This document shows, piece after piece, positions 34,557 to 43,006 of a stretch of 64,000 nucleotides of DNA. A model generated the notes under the pieces. The model ran no database searches and had not been told where the DNA came from. It saw nothing but the letters and a program-made list of their open reading frames with translations. The translations under genes were made by a program, and so were the position numbers. Location: positions 434,001 through 498,000 of the forward strand of contig NZ_CANNGO010000001.1 in the NCBI RefSeq assembly GCF_947504215.1. The letters run 5' to 3'. The stretch comes from an uncultured Ruegeria sp. Lineage in GTDB: Bacteria; Pseudomonadota; Alphaproteobacteria; Rhodobacterales; Rhodobacteraceae. Every line of letters starts with the position of its first letter. The first letter of the stretch is position 1.

Positions 34557-35489
34557 ATGCTCCAGAGTCTGATCGACGTCATCCTTCCGGTGTTTCTGGT
34601 TATCGGTGCTGGTTATGCGGCAACCCGCTCGGGGTACTTCAACGAAGTTCACGTCGATGGGTTGATGAAATTCACCCAGGGCTTCGCCATCCCTTGCCTG
34701 CTGTTTTTGGCAATCGCGCATCTCGACCTGAGCGCCAGTTTCGATCCACGGCTACTGGCCAGCTTCTATTCCGCTGCCGCGCTTTGTTTTATGACTGGCC
34801 TGTTTGGCGCACGCATCATCTTTGGTCGTGACTGGGAAGACTGCGTTGCCATTGGGTTCTGCTGCTTGTTCTCAAACTCAGTCTTGTTAGGTCTACCAAT
34901 CACCGAACGTGCGTATGGCCCCGAGAACCTCACAGGCAACTATGCGATCATCGCGTTCCATTCCCCGTTTTGCTACTGCGTTGGAATCACCGTCATGGAA
35001 GTGGTGCGCAACCGGGGACATGGCGGGGTGCGTATGGCACGGTCCGTATTGTCCGCGATGTTTAAAAATGCACTGATCCTTGGGATCGCGTTGGGGTTTC
35101 TAGTCAATCTGTCAGGTTTTGCCATTCCGGCCGTTGTTGACGAGGCCCTTGGCTTGGTAACCCGCGCCGCCCTGCCCGGCGCTTTGTTTGCGCTGGGGGG
35201 CGTGCTGGTCAAATACAAACCCGAAGGTGATCTGCGTACCATTGCCTATGTGTGTGCAATCTCTTTGATGTTGCATCCTAGCCTGGTTTGGATGTTCGGA
35301 AAATCCACTGGGCTGCCGCAGGATTTGTTTCGATCAGGTGTCTTGAACGCAGCAATGGCGCCAGGGTTCAACGCGTACATCTTTGCCAATATGTATGGCC
35401 GCGCCAAACGTGTCGCGGCCTCGTCCGTACTGATTGGGACGGCTGCATCAATTCTAAGCGTCTGGCTTTGGTTGACCCTCTTGGGCTAA
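34557..35489 (+). CDS. AEC family transporter
   Basis: 310 aa, about ten hydrophobic helices in two repeats, starting MLQSLIDVILPVFLVIGAGY with GGAGGTGAA before the ATG. The pattern 'FTQGFAIPCLLFLAIAHLD' and the C-terminal 'GVLNAAMAPGFNAYIFANMYG' belong to the auxin-efflux-carrier/malonate-permease family. Substrate unknown; bacterial members often move organic acids. It is not coupled to its neighbours (57-bp and 72-bp gaps). Confidence 0.88.
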   Translation: MLQSLIDVILPVFLVIGAGYAATRSGYFNEVHVDGLMKFTQGFAIPCLLFLAIAHLDLSASFDPRLLASFYSAAALCFMTGLFGARIIFGRDWEDCVAIGFCCLFSNSVLLGLPITERAYGPENLTGNYAIIAFHSPFCYCVGITVMEVVRNRGHGGVRMARSVLSAMFKNALILGIALGFLVNLSGFAIPAVVDEALGLVTRAALPGALFALGGVLVKYKPEGDLRTIAYVCAISLMLHPSLVWMFGKSTGLPQDLFRSGVLNAAMAPGFNAYIFANMYGRAKRVAASSVLIGTAASILSVWLWLTLLG

Positions 35490-35561
35490 GCCCACGCGAC
35501 GCACGGATTGACAATTTGTGGCGGCGGTACATCTATCGCACAATTGGACAGGAGCCTTCGC

Positions 35562-36260
35562 ATGCCGCATGCCATCATCGTCGCCCATGGTCAGCCCTCT
35601 GACCCCGAGCCCGCCGAGGCGGCGCTTGCAGATTTTGCTGCCAAGGTTGACGCTTTGACAACAGATGTATCCGTTCATTCCGCTACCTTAGCTGCGCCAG
35701 GCACGTTCGAGGGTCGGATGGACGGCCTACCCGAAGATACCGTGATCTATCCGCTTTTCATGGCGAAAGGCTGGTTCGTGACCAGCGCATTGCCGAAACG
35801 CGTAGGAGACCGGAACTTGCGCATTCTAGATCCGCTGGGCATCGATCCTGAACTACCCAAACTTACTGCGCGCGCGCTGCACACCACACTATCTGACAAG
35901 CGATGGGAGGCCGCCTCAACCGATCTGGTCGTCGCTGCGCATGGCTCCGGTCGCAGCCGCAACCCGTCCGCCGTTGCGGCGGAATTCGCATCGAAACTAG
36001 GACAATTGGTTTCTTTCAACTCAATCCGAGTTGGGTTTGTTGAAGAAGCCCCACCCATCGCCACAGCTGCTAGCGGATTAGGCGTGCAGGCCCTGTGTCT
36101 TCCATTCTTTGCCTGCACCGGCGGGCATGTTTTGGAGGACGTTCCGGAAGAGCTGGGCCGGGCGGAGTTTAAGGGGGTCGTTTTGCCAGTGGTCGGAGAA
36201 CTACCGCCAATCCAGCTGCAAATCGCAAAGAAATTAAGTCTTGCGCATCAATCAGCTTAG
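35562..36260 (+). CDS. CbiX/sirohydrochlorin chelatase-like protein
   Basis: About 232 aa from ATG 35562 (MPHAIIVAHGQPSDPEPAEA), preceded by AGGAG; the track's earlier start has no support. It looks like two CbiX-type half domains, each with a strand ending in a histidine motif: 'IIVAHGQPSD' and 'LVVAAHGSGRSRNPSA'. The family inserts Co, Ni or Fe into sirohydrochlorin. No cobalamin or siroheme genes are adjacent, so the metal and substrate are open. Confidence 0.85.
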   Translation: MPHAIIVAHGQPSDPEPAEAALADFAAKVDALTTDVSVHSATLAAPGTFEGRMDGLPEDTVIYPLFMAKGWFVTSALPKRVGDRNLRILDPLGIDPELPKLTARALHTTLSDKRWEAASTDLVVAAHGSGRSRNPSAVAAEFASKLGQLVSFNSIRVGFVEEAPPIATAASGLGVQALCLPFFACTGGHVLEDVPEELGRAEFKGVVLPVVGELPPIQLQIAKKLSLAHQSA

Positions 36261-36303
36261 ACCTTGCGGCGCAAACGCCCTTCTGTTGATGCATCAAGCA
36301 AAG

Positions 36304-37293
36304 CTACTGCTGGGCCTTTGACAAGGTCGAATAAAGGCGATGGCAGGATCGCCCGTCTCGTTTAGCCTGATAAAGGGCAAGGTCGGCAGCATGAAGAAGT
36401 TCTTCCGCTTCTGGTGCCCTAAACTGTGTTGATAAGGCGGTCCCAATGCTTGCAGATACGTGGCAAGTCTGCTGCTGGAACGTCATCGGTTCATTCAACC
36501 TGAGGATAAGTCGTTCAGCAATCGACGCGAGCGTTTCTTCACGTGTCAGGCCTTTAAAAATAATGACAAACTCATCGCCTCCGACCCTCGCCACTGTGTC
36601 ATCGCCACGCGTTTCTTCGACCATGATACGCGCCGCTTGCTGCAGGACAAAATCGCCTGCCGCATGGCCCAACCTGTCATTCACGGATTTGAAGAAATCA
36701 AGATCCAGATGCATCAGGGCAAAACTGGAATTGGAAAAAGTCAGGTGGTCAAGCATATGGTCCATTGCCCGCCGGTTTTTCAATCCTGTCAACGTGTCCG
36801 TATAGGCCTTTTCCTCGGCGGCGAGCATGGCCCCCTGAAGCCTGAGGTTCAGAGACCGTGAGGCCTCCATCGCTGCAGACTTGGCCTCGACAAGATACAG
36901 AAGTTCGATTGCCAAATCAGTGCCCGAGAAGTCCGCGCTTGTCAGAGCATAGTCGCGTACGGCATCCAAGATCGAGATACCAAAGGACAGGTTGATGACA
37001 GCCCCTTCGCCATGCTGCAAAGGGGCGACCAATCCTTTTAGGGCAGTGCGCGGTTCATCATGGAACTTAAGGTGCAGCTTTGCACCAGCCATCGACATGA
37101 GCGCAGGAATCGTTGTGACCGTTCGGGGACGGATCAGCTCGAAGATATCCAGAAAGCTGGAACCCACTAACGGGATATTGGGGCGCAGTTTTTGTAGGGT
37201 TGGTCCTGCCTGCCGAATGTCCCCCTTCTCGTCTATCAGCAGGAACATCGGGCACAAGGTTTCGAGAAGGCTCGCCAGGTCTTGGGTGTTCAT
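36304..37293 (-). CDS. HNOBA-GGDEF protein, H-NOX-associated diguanylate cyclase
   Basis: 329 aa. The N-terminal ~130 residues ('PMFLLIDEKGDIRQAGPTL') are a PAS-like HNOBA domain, the partner of H-NOX proteins. A short coiled linker follows, then a GGDEF domain with intact 'GGDEF' near residue 240. An RxxD inhibitory site (RGDD) lies five residues before it. It should synthesise c-di-GMP. Its ATG overlaps the H-NOX stop by one base (TAATG), so the two are co-translated and probably form a signalling pair controlling biofilm or motility. Confidence 0.9.
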   Translation of the reverse strand: MNTQDLASLLETLCPMFLLIDEKGDIRQAGPTLQKLRPNIPLVGSSFLDIFELIRPRTVTTIPALMSMAGAKLHLKFHDEPRTALKGLVAPLQHGEGAVINLSFGISILDAVRDYALTSADFSGTDLAIELLYLVEAKSAAMEASRSLNLRLQGAMLAAEEKAYTDTLTGLKNRRAMDHMLDHLTFSNSSFALMHLDLDFFKSVNDRLGHAAGDFVLQQAARIMVEETRGDDTVARVGGDEFVIIFKGLTREETLASIAERLILRLNEPMTFQQQTCHVSASIGTALSTQFRAPEAEELLHAADLALYQAKRDGRSCHRLYSTLSKAQQ

Positions 37294-37880
37294 TACTCCG
37301 CACGCGCCCCCAAATCAAAGTGGCGACCTTCGGAAAAAGCACTCTCTACCAGCGTTACTGTGATCACCTCAGCGGTTTCGTGCTGCCCGTCATGCGACAG
37401 TATAACCAGCGCACCATAGTCGTCAGCCATTGCGCGCAACACGCCAACCATGACGCTCGAGTAACCTGGCAAACCCGGATCGCAGAGCAGTTGGTACCCT
37501 GTCATGGATAGTTCTCTCAGTTCGAGCGCTGGCAGGGCGAGGTCGGAGACAGCCAATCTGACACGATCAGACAAATCGTCGAGGGAATGCAGAAACTCCA
37601 CATAGGTTCCGCCGCCAAACCGCAGCAAACGGCGCAGCCCCTCCATGTTTGGGTGAGACACAAGATAGGTGCCGACATCCTCCAGGATTTCCGCTTTCGG
37701 GCGGCCAATTTCTGCGCTCAACACGTCCATAACACGAATGGAGACATCATCATCGTAGATGAGCATTGCCTCGAACTCGACAAAACCCAGCTCCGCAGCC
37801 TCGGTAACGCGCAGCCAGCACGACCGACCATAGGTTGCGCGTACAAAAGACTGAATCGCCCGATTGATCAGACCATGCAT
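37293..37880 (-). CDS. H-NOX (heme-NO/O2-binding) domain protein lacking the usual heme histidine
   Basis: 195 aa, whole-length H-NOX fold ('MHGLINRAIQSFVRATYG', 'TYLVSHPNMEGLRRLLRFGG'). Where canonical H-NOX proteins carry the proximal heme histidine after 'FLxxLDxL', this one reads 'EFLHSLDDLSDRV', with Ser104 at that place. The YxSxR heme-propionate motif is replaced by YQLLC (129-133). His98 is nearby but off-register. It is transcribed first and coupled to the HNOBA-GGDEF gene. It may bind heme differently, bind another cofactor, or act as a ligand-free regulator of its cyclase. Confidence 0.88.
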   Translation of the reverse strand: MHGLINRAIQSFVRATYGRSCWLRVTEAAELGFVEFEAMLIYDDDVSIRVMDVLSAEIGRPKAEILEDVGTYLVSHPNMEGLRRLLRFGGGTYVEFLHSLDDLSDRVRLAVSDLALPALELRELSMTGYQLLCDPGLPGYSSVMVGVLRAMADDYGALVILSHDGQHETAEVITVTLVESAFSEGRHFDLGARAE

Positions 37881-38001
37881 GAGATGCCTCAGATTAATTG
37901 CTTCTCAATTTTGGTCCGACAAACCTTAACAAACAGCCAAAATCACCTCCAAGATACCGCGAATGCAACCGAGTATCAGAGCGACACCAGTCCAGTAGTC
38001 A

Positions 38002-39561
38002 CTAGAAATCCGTAGGCGCACCGCCTTCTGCTTTTCGGCGCGCGACGAAATCGGCAAGCTCGTCTCGTATCCCATCATCAATGGCAGGCGGTTCAAAGCT
38101 TGAGATAATCTCTTTGAACATGTGATGCGCGCGTTCGGCGGTCCAGATACCACCGGCAACGTCCCATCCTTCGTAGTTTTTCCAATCGCTAAGGAAGGGT
38201 TGGTAAAAGGCTGTGGTGTAGCGGTCCTGTGTGTGCTGAATTCCAAAGAAATGGCCATCGTTTCCGACCGAACGAATAGCATCCAACGCAATTTCATCTG
38301 GCCCCGTTGCCGTCAGTGCGGGATCCATATAGCGCTGAATTTGCTGAAGGATTTCGCAATCCATGATAAACTTTTCCGGGCTTGCTATCAGCCCGCCTTC
38401 GAGCCAGCCTGCGGCGTGATAAACCATATTCGTGCCCGACTGCACCGCAGCCCAAAGCGAATTTGAAGTTTCCCACACTGACTGCCCATCCGGTACATTC
38501 GCCGCGCAAACACCAGAGGATCGCATAGGCAACCCATAATACCGCGCCATCTGCCCCGTCATCTGGGTAGAGCGCATGTATTCGGGTGTGCCAAAAGCGG
38601 GTGCGCCGGATTTCATATCCACATTCGACGTAAAGGTCCCAATCACGCAAGGAATGCCGGGGCGTACATATTGGAACAACGCAATCGCGCATAACGCTTC
38701 GGCCAAAGATTGAGCAACCGCACCCGCCATTGTAACCGGCGCCATAGCACCGGCCAATGTAAACGGAGTCACGACTATGGCCTGCCCACGGCGCGCCAAA
38801 CGCAGGCAGCCGTCAATCATCGGATGGTCGTGTTTCAGCGGTGAGGTCGAGTTGATGTTGGTGTACATCCGAGGTGTCGCCTCAAACTCTTCATGGCTGT
38901 GACCGCCTGCGATGCGCACCATCTCCATGACATCTTCAACGCGTTCTTTCCCTAGCGAGTATGCATGCATCGCTTTGTCCGTCAGGGTCAGCTTGTCATA
39001 CAGCACATCAAGGTGGCGAACACTTGCATGTATATCCACCGGTTCGACCGGATACCCACCCGCAAAATGGATACAGTTAAAATACTGCGTCAGTTTCAAC
39101 AGATTCCGGCACATCTCACGATTGCCGGGAACCTTGGTTCCAATTTCCATGTCCCAATAGTTCGGCGGCGACGAAACATTTCCAAACAGCAGGTTTTTAC
39201 CGCCAATCTCGATCTTTCGACTCGGATTTCTTGGCGTGATCGAAAACTGGCTTGGCGCCTTCGCCACCATTTCCATCACAAAATCACGCCCCATGCGGAC
39301 GTTATCGCCTTCTATGGTACAGCCCGCTTCTCGCAGGATACCGATGGCCTCTTCATTGTAGAACTCGATGCCGATTTCTTCGAGGATACGCATCGCCCCG
39401 TCATGGATCGCCTCAATCCCGTCCTGATCCAAAGGCTCGGTCGGTTGATCCGTGTTGATCGGTGGGTTCCATGGCATTTGATCAATGGCCGCGCTGCCTC
39501 GGCGAGCAGCCGCCCCTGCGCGTCCACCGCCCCGACGTTTGCGTGTTTTCGTGTCGGCCAT
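38002..39561 (-). CDS. MttB-family (trimethylamine/betaine) methyltransferase, non-pyrrolysine type
   Basis: About 519 aa from ATG 39561, which has AGGAGG upstream; the track start adds 11 residues without support. 'PLDQDGIEAIHDGAMRILEE' and 'GTPEYMRSTQMTGQMARYYG' place it in the COG5598 trimethylamine methyltransferase family. The frame contains no internal TAG, so it belongs to the pyrrolysine-free group that includes glycine-betaine methyltransferase MtgB. A basic, Gly/Arg-rich N-terminus (RKRRGGGRAGAAARRG) precedes the barrel. No corrinoid protein or methyl acceptor gene is adjacent, so the substrate is unknown. Confidence 0.88.
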   Translation of the reverse strand: MADTKTRKRRGGGRAGAAARRGSAAIDQMPWNPPINTDQPTEPLDQDGIEAIHDGAMRILEEIGIEFYNEEAIGILREAGCTIEGDNVRMGRDFVMEMVAKAPSQFSITPRNPSRKIEIGGKNLLFGNVSSPPNYWDMEIGTKVPGNREMCRNLLKLTQYFNCIHFAGGYPVEPVDIHASVRHLDVLYDKLTLTDKAMHAYSLGKERVEDVMEMVRIAGGHSHEEFEATPRMYTNINSTSPLKHDHPMIDGCLRLARRGQAIVVTPFTLAGAMAPVTMAGAVAQSLAEALCAIALFQYVRPGIPCVIGTFTSNVDMKSGAPAFGTPEYMRSTQMTGQMARYYGLPMRSSGVCAANVPDGQSVWETSNSLWAAVQSGTNMVYHAAGWLEGGLIASPEKFIMDCEILQQIQRYMDPALTATGPDEIALDAIRSVGNDGHFFGIQHTQDRYTTAFYQPFLSDWKNYEGWDVAGGIWTAERAHHMFKEIISSFEPPAIDDGIRDELADFVARRKAEGGAPTDF

Positions 39562-39666
39562 CGTCGCCTCCTGCGTTTGCTTTTGTCCAAGCAAGCCCCG
39601 AAGACGGGCATCAAGCCGCTCTGTCTGCGACAGAGTGTGTCGGTTTTTACGATCCGATTGCTGAAT

Positions 39667-40374
39667 TCAAAGTTTGGCGTGTTGGTTTTCCAGCAGCCAG
39701 CCGGGAATGTGTCCGATGTCCGGCAGGACAACATCCGCCATCGGCGCCAATGCTTCGGCCGAGGCCAACCCAGTCAAAACACCGATTGTTGTCATGCCTG
39801 CAGCACGCCCGGCCTGCAAATCGTGCAAGCTGTCGCCCACCATCGCGATACGCGCCGGCTCAACACCGACATGCGCCGCAAATGCCAGCAATTGGCCAGG
39901 GCCAGGTTTGAAACCATGACCGCTGTCATAGCCCGCGACAAAGTCGAAATGCTGTCTGACCCCGGCAGATACCAAGTGTTCAAGCGCGGGGTGTTCACTG
40001 TCGTTTGTCGCGATCCCCAACTTGATTCCCGAGTTCTGAAGCCGCTCCAGCAATGGAGCCAAAGGGGTAGCCGGTGCCTGTGGAACCGCCGCTGCTTCGG
40101 CATTCATCAGTTCAACCAGTTCACCGAATGACATGTCTTCGACGTGTGGAACCAGAACCTCGGCGATTTCGTCCACGGTTGCGGCAATCACGATACTGTC
40201 TTCGGCATAACGCTGCTGCTGAAAATCGAACCCGATGATTTGCCCAAGTTCCGTCGCGCGCGTTTCATCTTGGTTGCTCAAACGCAGCAGCATGGAGCGT
40301 CCGAACACCCCCCATGTGTTAGCAAAGTCGAACAAAGTACCGTCCTTGTCGAAGACGATGGCGTCAATTGGCAT
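39667..40374 (-). CDS. HAD family hydrolase (phosphoglycolate phosphatase-like)
   Basis: 235 aa. HAD motif I 'VFDKDGTLFDFANTWG' has both catalytic Asp; motif II 'GIATNDSEH', a motif III Lys before the 'FKPGP' segment and motif IV 'MVGDSLHDLQAGRAAG' are present. A helical cap lies between motifs I and II. It likely dephosphorylates a small metabolite such as phosphoglycolate. It is followed, 29 bp away, by a convergently unrelated DUF3572 gene upstream in transcription order. Confidence 0.9.
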   Translation of the reverse strand: MPIDAIVFDKDGTLFDFANTWGVFGRSMLLRLSNQDETRATELGQIIGFDFQQQRYAEDSIVIAATVDEIAEVLVPHVEDMSFGELVELMNAEAAAVPQAPATPLAPLLERLQNSGIKLGIATNDSEHPALEHLVSAGVRQHFDFVAGYDSGHGFKPGPGQLLAFAAHVGVEPARIAMVGDSLHDLQAGRAAGMTTIGVLTGLASAEALAPMADVVLPDIGHIPGWLLENQHAKL

Positions 40375-40403
40375 TGAGTGAGTGCTCCTGCAAAGTCTAT
40401 CGT

Positions 40404-40688
40404 TCAGGTCCAGTGCGTGTCAGCATTGCCTGACAATGCCGCGCGCGCCTGAGCGGGGCGGTCGTAGGGGATCGAATTGGTGTCACAAAACGCCATGACC
40501 CAGGAATCGTCAAGCATCAGAAAATCCAGAACAGACACCGCAAAATCCGGATCCCCCGCTCTGTCACGCAGGTCTTCTGTTGCAGCGCCTGTAGATCCCA
40601 GGAAAACGGGCAGCAACTCGTCATTGCCGACAAGCCACGCAAGGGCCCTCAGCGCCAGTGTTTCGGCGGAATCGGTAGAGATCGGCAT
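40404..40688 (-). CDS. DUF3572 family protein
   Basis: 94 aa. 'SAETLALRALAWLVGNDELL' and 'GAATEDLRDRAGDPDFAVSV' match the small alphaproteobacterial DUF3572 family of unknown function, predicted all-helical and cytoplasmic. It is divergent from the PleD-like gene across an 88-bp gap, the same neighbourhood in which DUF3572 is often found in Rhodobacterales. Confidence 0.85.
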   Translation of the reverse strand: MPISTDSAETLALRALAWLVGNDELLPVFLGSTGAATEDLRDRAGDPDFAVSVLDFLMLDDSWVMAFCDTNSIPYDRPAQARAALSGNADTHWT

Positions 40689-40776
40689 AAACGAGCCTCA
40701 GGATCGGTTTTGGAAAGGGTTTATTAACCAGACTCATAAACACTTTGTTCACGCATGCAATCAATGGTGAGCAACT

Positions 40777-42180
40777 ATGTCCGTGCAGGGAACCATCCTT
40801 GTCCTCGACGGGGTATCAACCAACCGCATTATGCTGAAGGTTCAGCTGACCGCGGCATGGTACCACGTGGTTCAGGGTGAAAAACTCAAAGGGTTGACGT
40901 CGCTGGTGCGCCGAACCCGGCCAGACTTGGTGCTGACAGCGCAGACATTGCCCGATGGTACTGCGGCAGACGTAAAAAAGCTGATCACAACACAACCAGA
41001 TCTCGTCGACGTTCCCGTTGTCGCGATTGCACCACAGAACGATAATGAGGCGCGTCTGCGTGCATTGGCGGATGGGCTGGATGATGTCCTGACGCATCCT
41101 TACAAAGACGCGCTGCTGTTGGCCCGTATCCGAAGCTTACTGCGCGTGCATGCAGACACACAGGAGTTACAGGTCGACAACGGGGGCCAATCAATCGGGT
41201 TTGCGGAATCAGCCACCGCTTTGATCACACCCCCCCAAACGGCCCGTGTAGACATTCTGGCACAGACAGCGCGAACGGGCTCAGCCTGGCAAAAGGCGTT
41301 ATCCGATCAAAGTCGACATCAGATTTCCTGGCACACTCGGTCAAACTTCAACGGTGTGTTGTCCGGATCAATTCCGGACGCAATAGTGGTTGAATTGGAT
41401 GCAAGCCCCTACGGGTTGAACGTCCTGGCCGATCTCAGATCGCGCAGCGCCACGCGGCACACTGTTTTGATTGGTGTGCTGAAGGACAACAATGCCTCCA
41501 TGGCCTCCGAAATTCTGGACCGCGGCGCCGACGCCGTATGTTTGGGCGGGTTTTGTGCAGAAGAAATTGAGCTACGCCTGAAAAATCAGATAGCCCGCAA
41601 AGCGCGGATAGACCAGATGCGTGCATCGTTGCGACAGGGTATTGCAGAATCCTGGATTGATCCGCTGACCGGCCTGCACAATCGTCGCTACGCGATGCGT
41701 GCTATGGACCAGATTACTCGGCAGTCGATGCAATCCAACCAAGGCTTCGCCGTCATGCTCGCGGATCTCGATCATTTCAAAACAATCAACGACCGTTATG
41801 GGCATGCAAACGGCGATTTCGTTCTGTCTCAGGCTGCCGAGCGTATGCAGAGTATCCTGGGATCAAATGGTTTTATCGCCCGGATCGGCGGGGAAGAATT
41901 CATGATCGGCACGTCAGATCTGTCCCGAGATGCGGCATTGAGGCTTGCAGAATCGCTTTGCAACTGCATATGCGATGAACCCTTTCATCTGCCCGATCAA
42001 CAAGAACCGATCTCTGTCACGATCAGTGTTGGCCTGAAACTGTCGAACCCGTCGAAACCAACAGAAGATCCCCAGTCTTTCGAAAAAGTAATAAGATGCG
42101 CGGACAAAGCGCTCTATGCCGCTAAACGAGCCGGACGCAATCGGGTATGGGTCAGGCCAAGCGCGGCATTATCCAACTAG
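40777..42180 (+). CDS. PleD-like diguanylate cyclase with degenerate receiver domains
   Basis: 467 aa with REC-REC-GGDEF layout. The first receiver has lost the phospho-acceptor: 'LVLTAQTLPDG' has Ala55 where PleD has Asp, the acidic pair reads 'LDG', and the TKP lysine is replaced by His107. The GGDEF domain is complete ('GGEEF' near 371, 'DHFKTINDRYGHANGDF'), but no RxxD inhibitory site precedes it ('GSNGFIARIGGEEF'). It should make c-di-GMP, without classic phospho-activation or product inhibition. It ends in a CTAG shared with the convergent neighbour's stop. Confidence 0.88.
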   Translation: MSVQGTILVLDGVSTNRIMLKVQLTAAWYHVVQGEKLKGLTSLVRRTRPDLVLTAQTLPDGTAADVKKLITTQPDLVDVPVVAIAPQNDNEARLRALADGLDDVLTHPYKDALLLARIRSLLRVHADTQELQVDNGGQSIGFAESATALITPPQTARVDILAQTARTGSAWQKALSDQSRHQISWHTRSNFNGVLSGSIPDAIVVELDASPYGLNVLADLRSRSATRHTVLIGVLKDNNASMASEILDRGADAVCLGGFCAEEIELRLKNQIARKARIDQMRASLRQGIAESWIDPLTGLHNRRYAMRAMDQITRQSMQSNQGFAVMLADLDHFKTINDRYGHANGDFVLSQAAERMQSILGSNGFIARIGGEEFMIGTSDLSRDAALRLAESLCNCICDEPFHLPDQQEPISVTISVGLKLSNPSKPTEDPQSFEKVIRCADKALYAAKRAGRNRVWVRPSAALSN

Positions 42181-42650
42181 TCTTTTTTCTTGCGTGAATG
42201 CGGACCTTTCTGGATCACCTCTTGCAGGCGTTCGGCATAGGTCTGACGCTCTTCATCGCTCATGGCAGTGACCCGAGCCATCCATTGCGCCTGCAACTCA
42301 GATTGCAGATCTGCCGTTGCCTGAGCCTGTTGCTGCAGCAATCCTTCAACCGCAACCGGATCGAACGGAACAGCGCGCAGAGCCGCACTGATGGCTTCAA
42401 ACCCCTGAGTTCGCGCGTTTGACCCTTCTTTGTGCAGTCCGGACAATTCACCCCGCATTGCTTTGCGATCTTCTTTCGGCAACGCACGATAAAGTGCCGG
42501 TCCAAACCCCGGCGGCGCCTTGGCATGATCGCTGCCCTTCACACGCAGCACCGTTCCGACGGCAACACCGACTATCAACAAATTCAGGGCCAGCGACACG
42601 ATCAGTACCACTGACATCCATCGCCGCTTTGTTTTGGGTTCAGCGTTCAT
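42177..42650 (-). CDS. periplasmic heavy-metal sensor / CpxP-Spy-like protein
   Basis: 157 aa. An N-terminal transmembrane anchor ('VVLIVSLALNLLIVGVAVGTVL') is followed by a periplasmic helical domain rich in Gln/Ala/Arg with the LTxxQ-like 'AERLQEVIQKG'. It resembles the heavy-metal sensor/CpxP superfamily (CnrX, ZraP). It is the last gene of the ECF sigma module and overlaps the anti-sigma gene (ATGA), so a role in stress sensing upstream of the sigma factor is likely. Confidence 0.75.
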   Translation of the reverse strand: MNAEPKTKRRWMSVVLIVSLALNLLIVGVAVGTVLRVKGSDHAKAPPGFGPALYRALPKEDRKAMRGELSGLHKEGSNARTQGFEAISAALRAVPFDPVAVEGLLQQQAQATADLQSELQAQWMARVTAMSDEERQTYAERLQEVIQKGPHSRKKKD

Positions 42651-43006
42651 TCCGTATTCTCCAGAAAACTCGTATCAAATCCGAGGTCGGCCACCAGATA
42701 GCTTGTATCCTGCGCCGTCAGCAGGTTGGCCGGATCGGGTAAGAATGTCGGGGCCGCAAAGCCGATCCAGACGCCAGCTGCGCTGGCTGCAACCAAACCG
42801 CCAAAGCCTTGCCAACCGCCAATAGTTTCAAAAAGCCGCGTCCAGGCCCCGCGTTTCGGGCGGGCCGTGGGCGCCAAACGCTCCAACCGAATCGCTTCGG
42901 CGTCCGTTTGGATGCGCACAACCAGATCATCAGCCAACGTTAGCCGATCTCGCCTTGCGTCGGCGAACAGATGATCCAGTTTCAGGTCTTCATCAGCCAT
43001 TGTCAT
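42647..43006 (-). CDS. putative anti-sigma factor (single-pass membrane protein)
   Basis: About 119 aa from ATG 43006 (MTMADEDLKLDHLFADARR); ATG 43000 is an alternative and the track start 43060 lies inside the sigma gene. The N-terminal ~75 residues are a charged cytoplasmic domain, followed by one helix ('GGLVAASAAGVWIGFAAPTF') and a short periplasmic tail. Overlap with the ECF sigma gene (14 bp) and its topology indicate the cognate anti-sigma factor, although the sequence shows no HxxxCxxC zinc motif. Confidence 0.7.
   Translation of the reverse strand: MTMADEDLKLDHLFADARRDRLTLADDLVVRIQTDAEAIRLERLAPTARPKRGAWTRLFETIGGWQGFGGLVAASAAGVWIGFAAPTFLPDPANLLTAQDTSYLVADLGFDTSFLENTE

Noticed and set aside
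38002-39561. Pyrrolysine (amber) codon in the MttB homologue
   Set aside because: The frame is open throughout with no internal TAG, so it belongs to the non-pyrrolysine group.
38965-40131. 388-aa plus-strand ORF
   Set aside because: Antisense to the MttB-like and HAD genes, with Arg/His-rich composition and no domain; a shadow frame.
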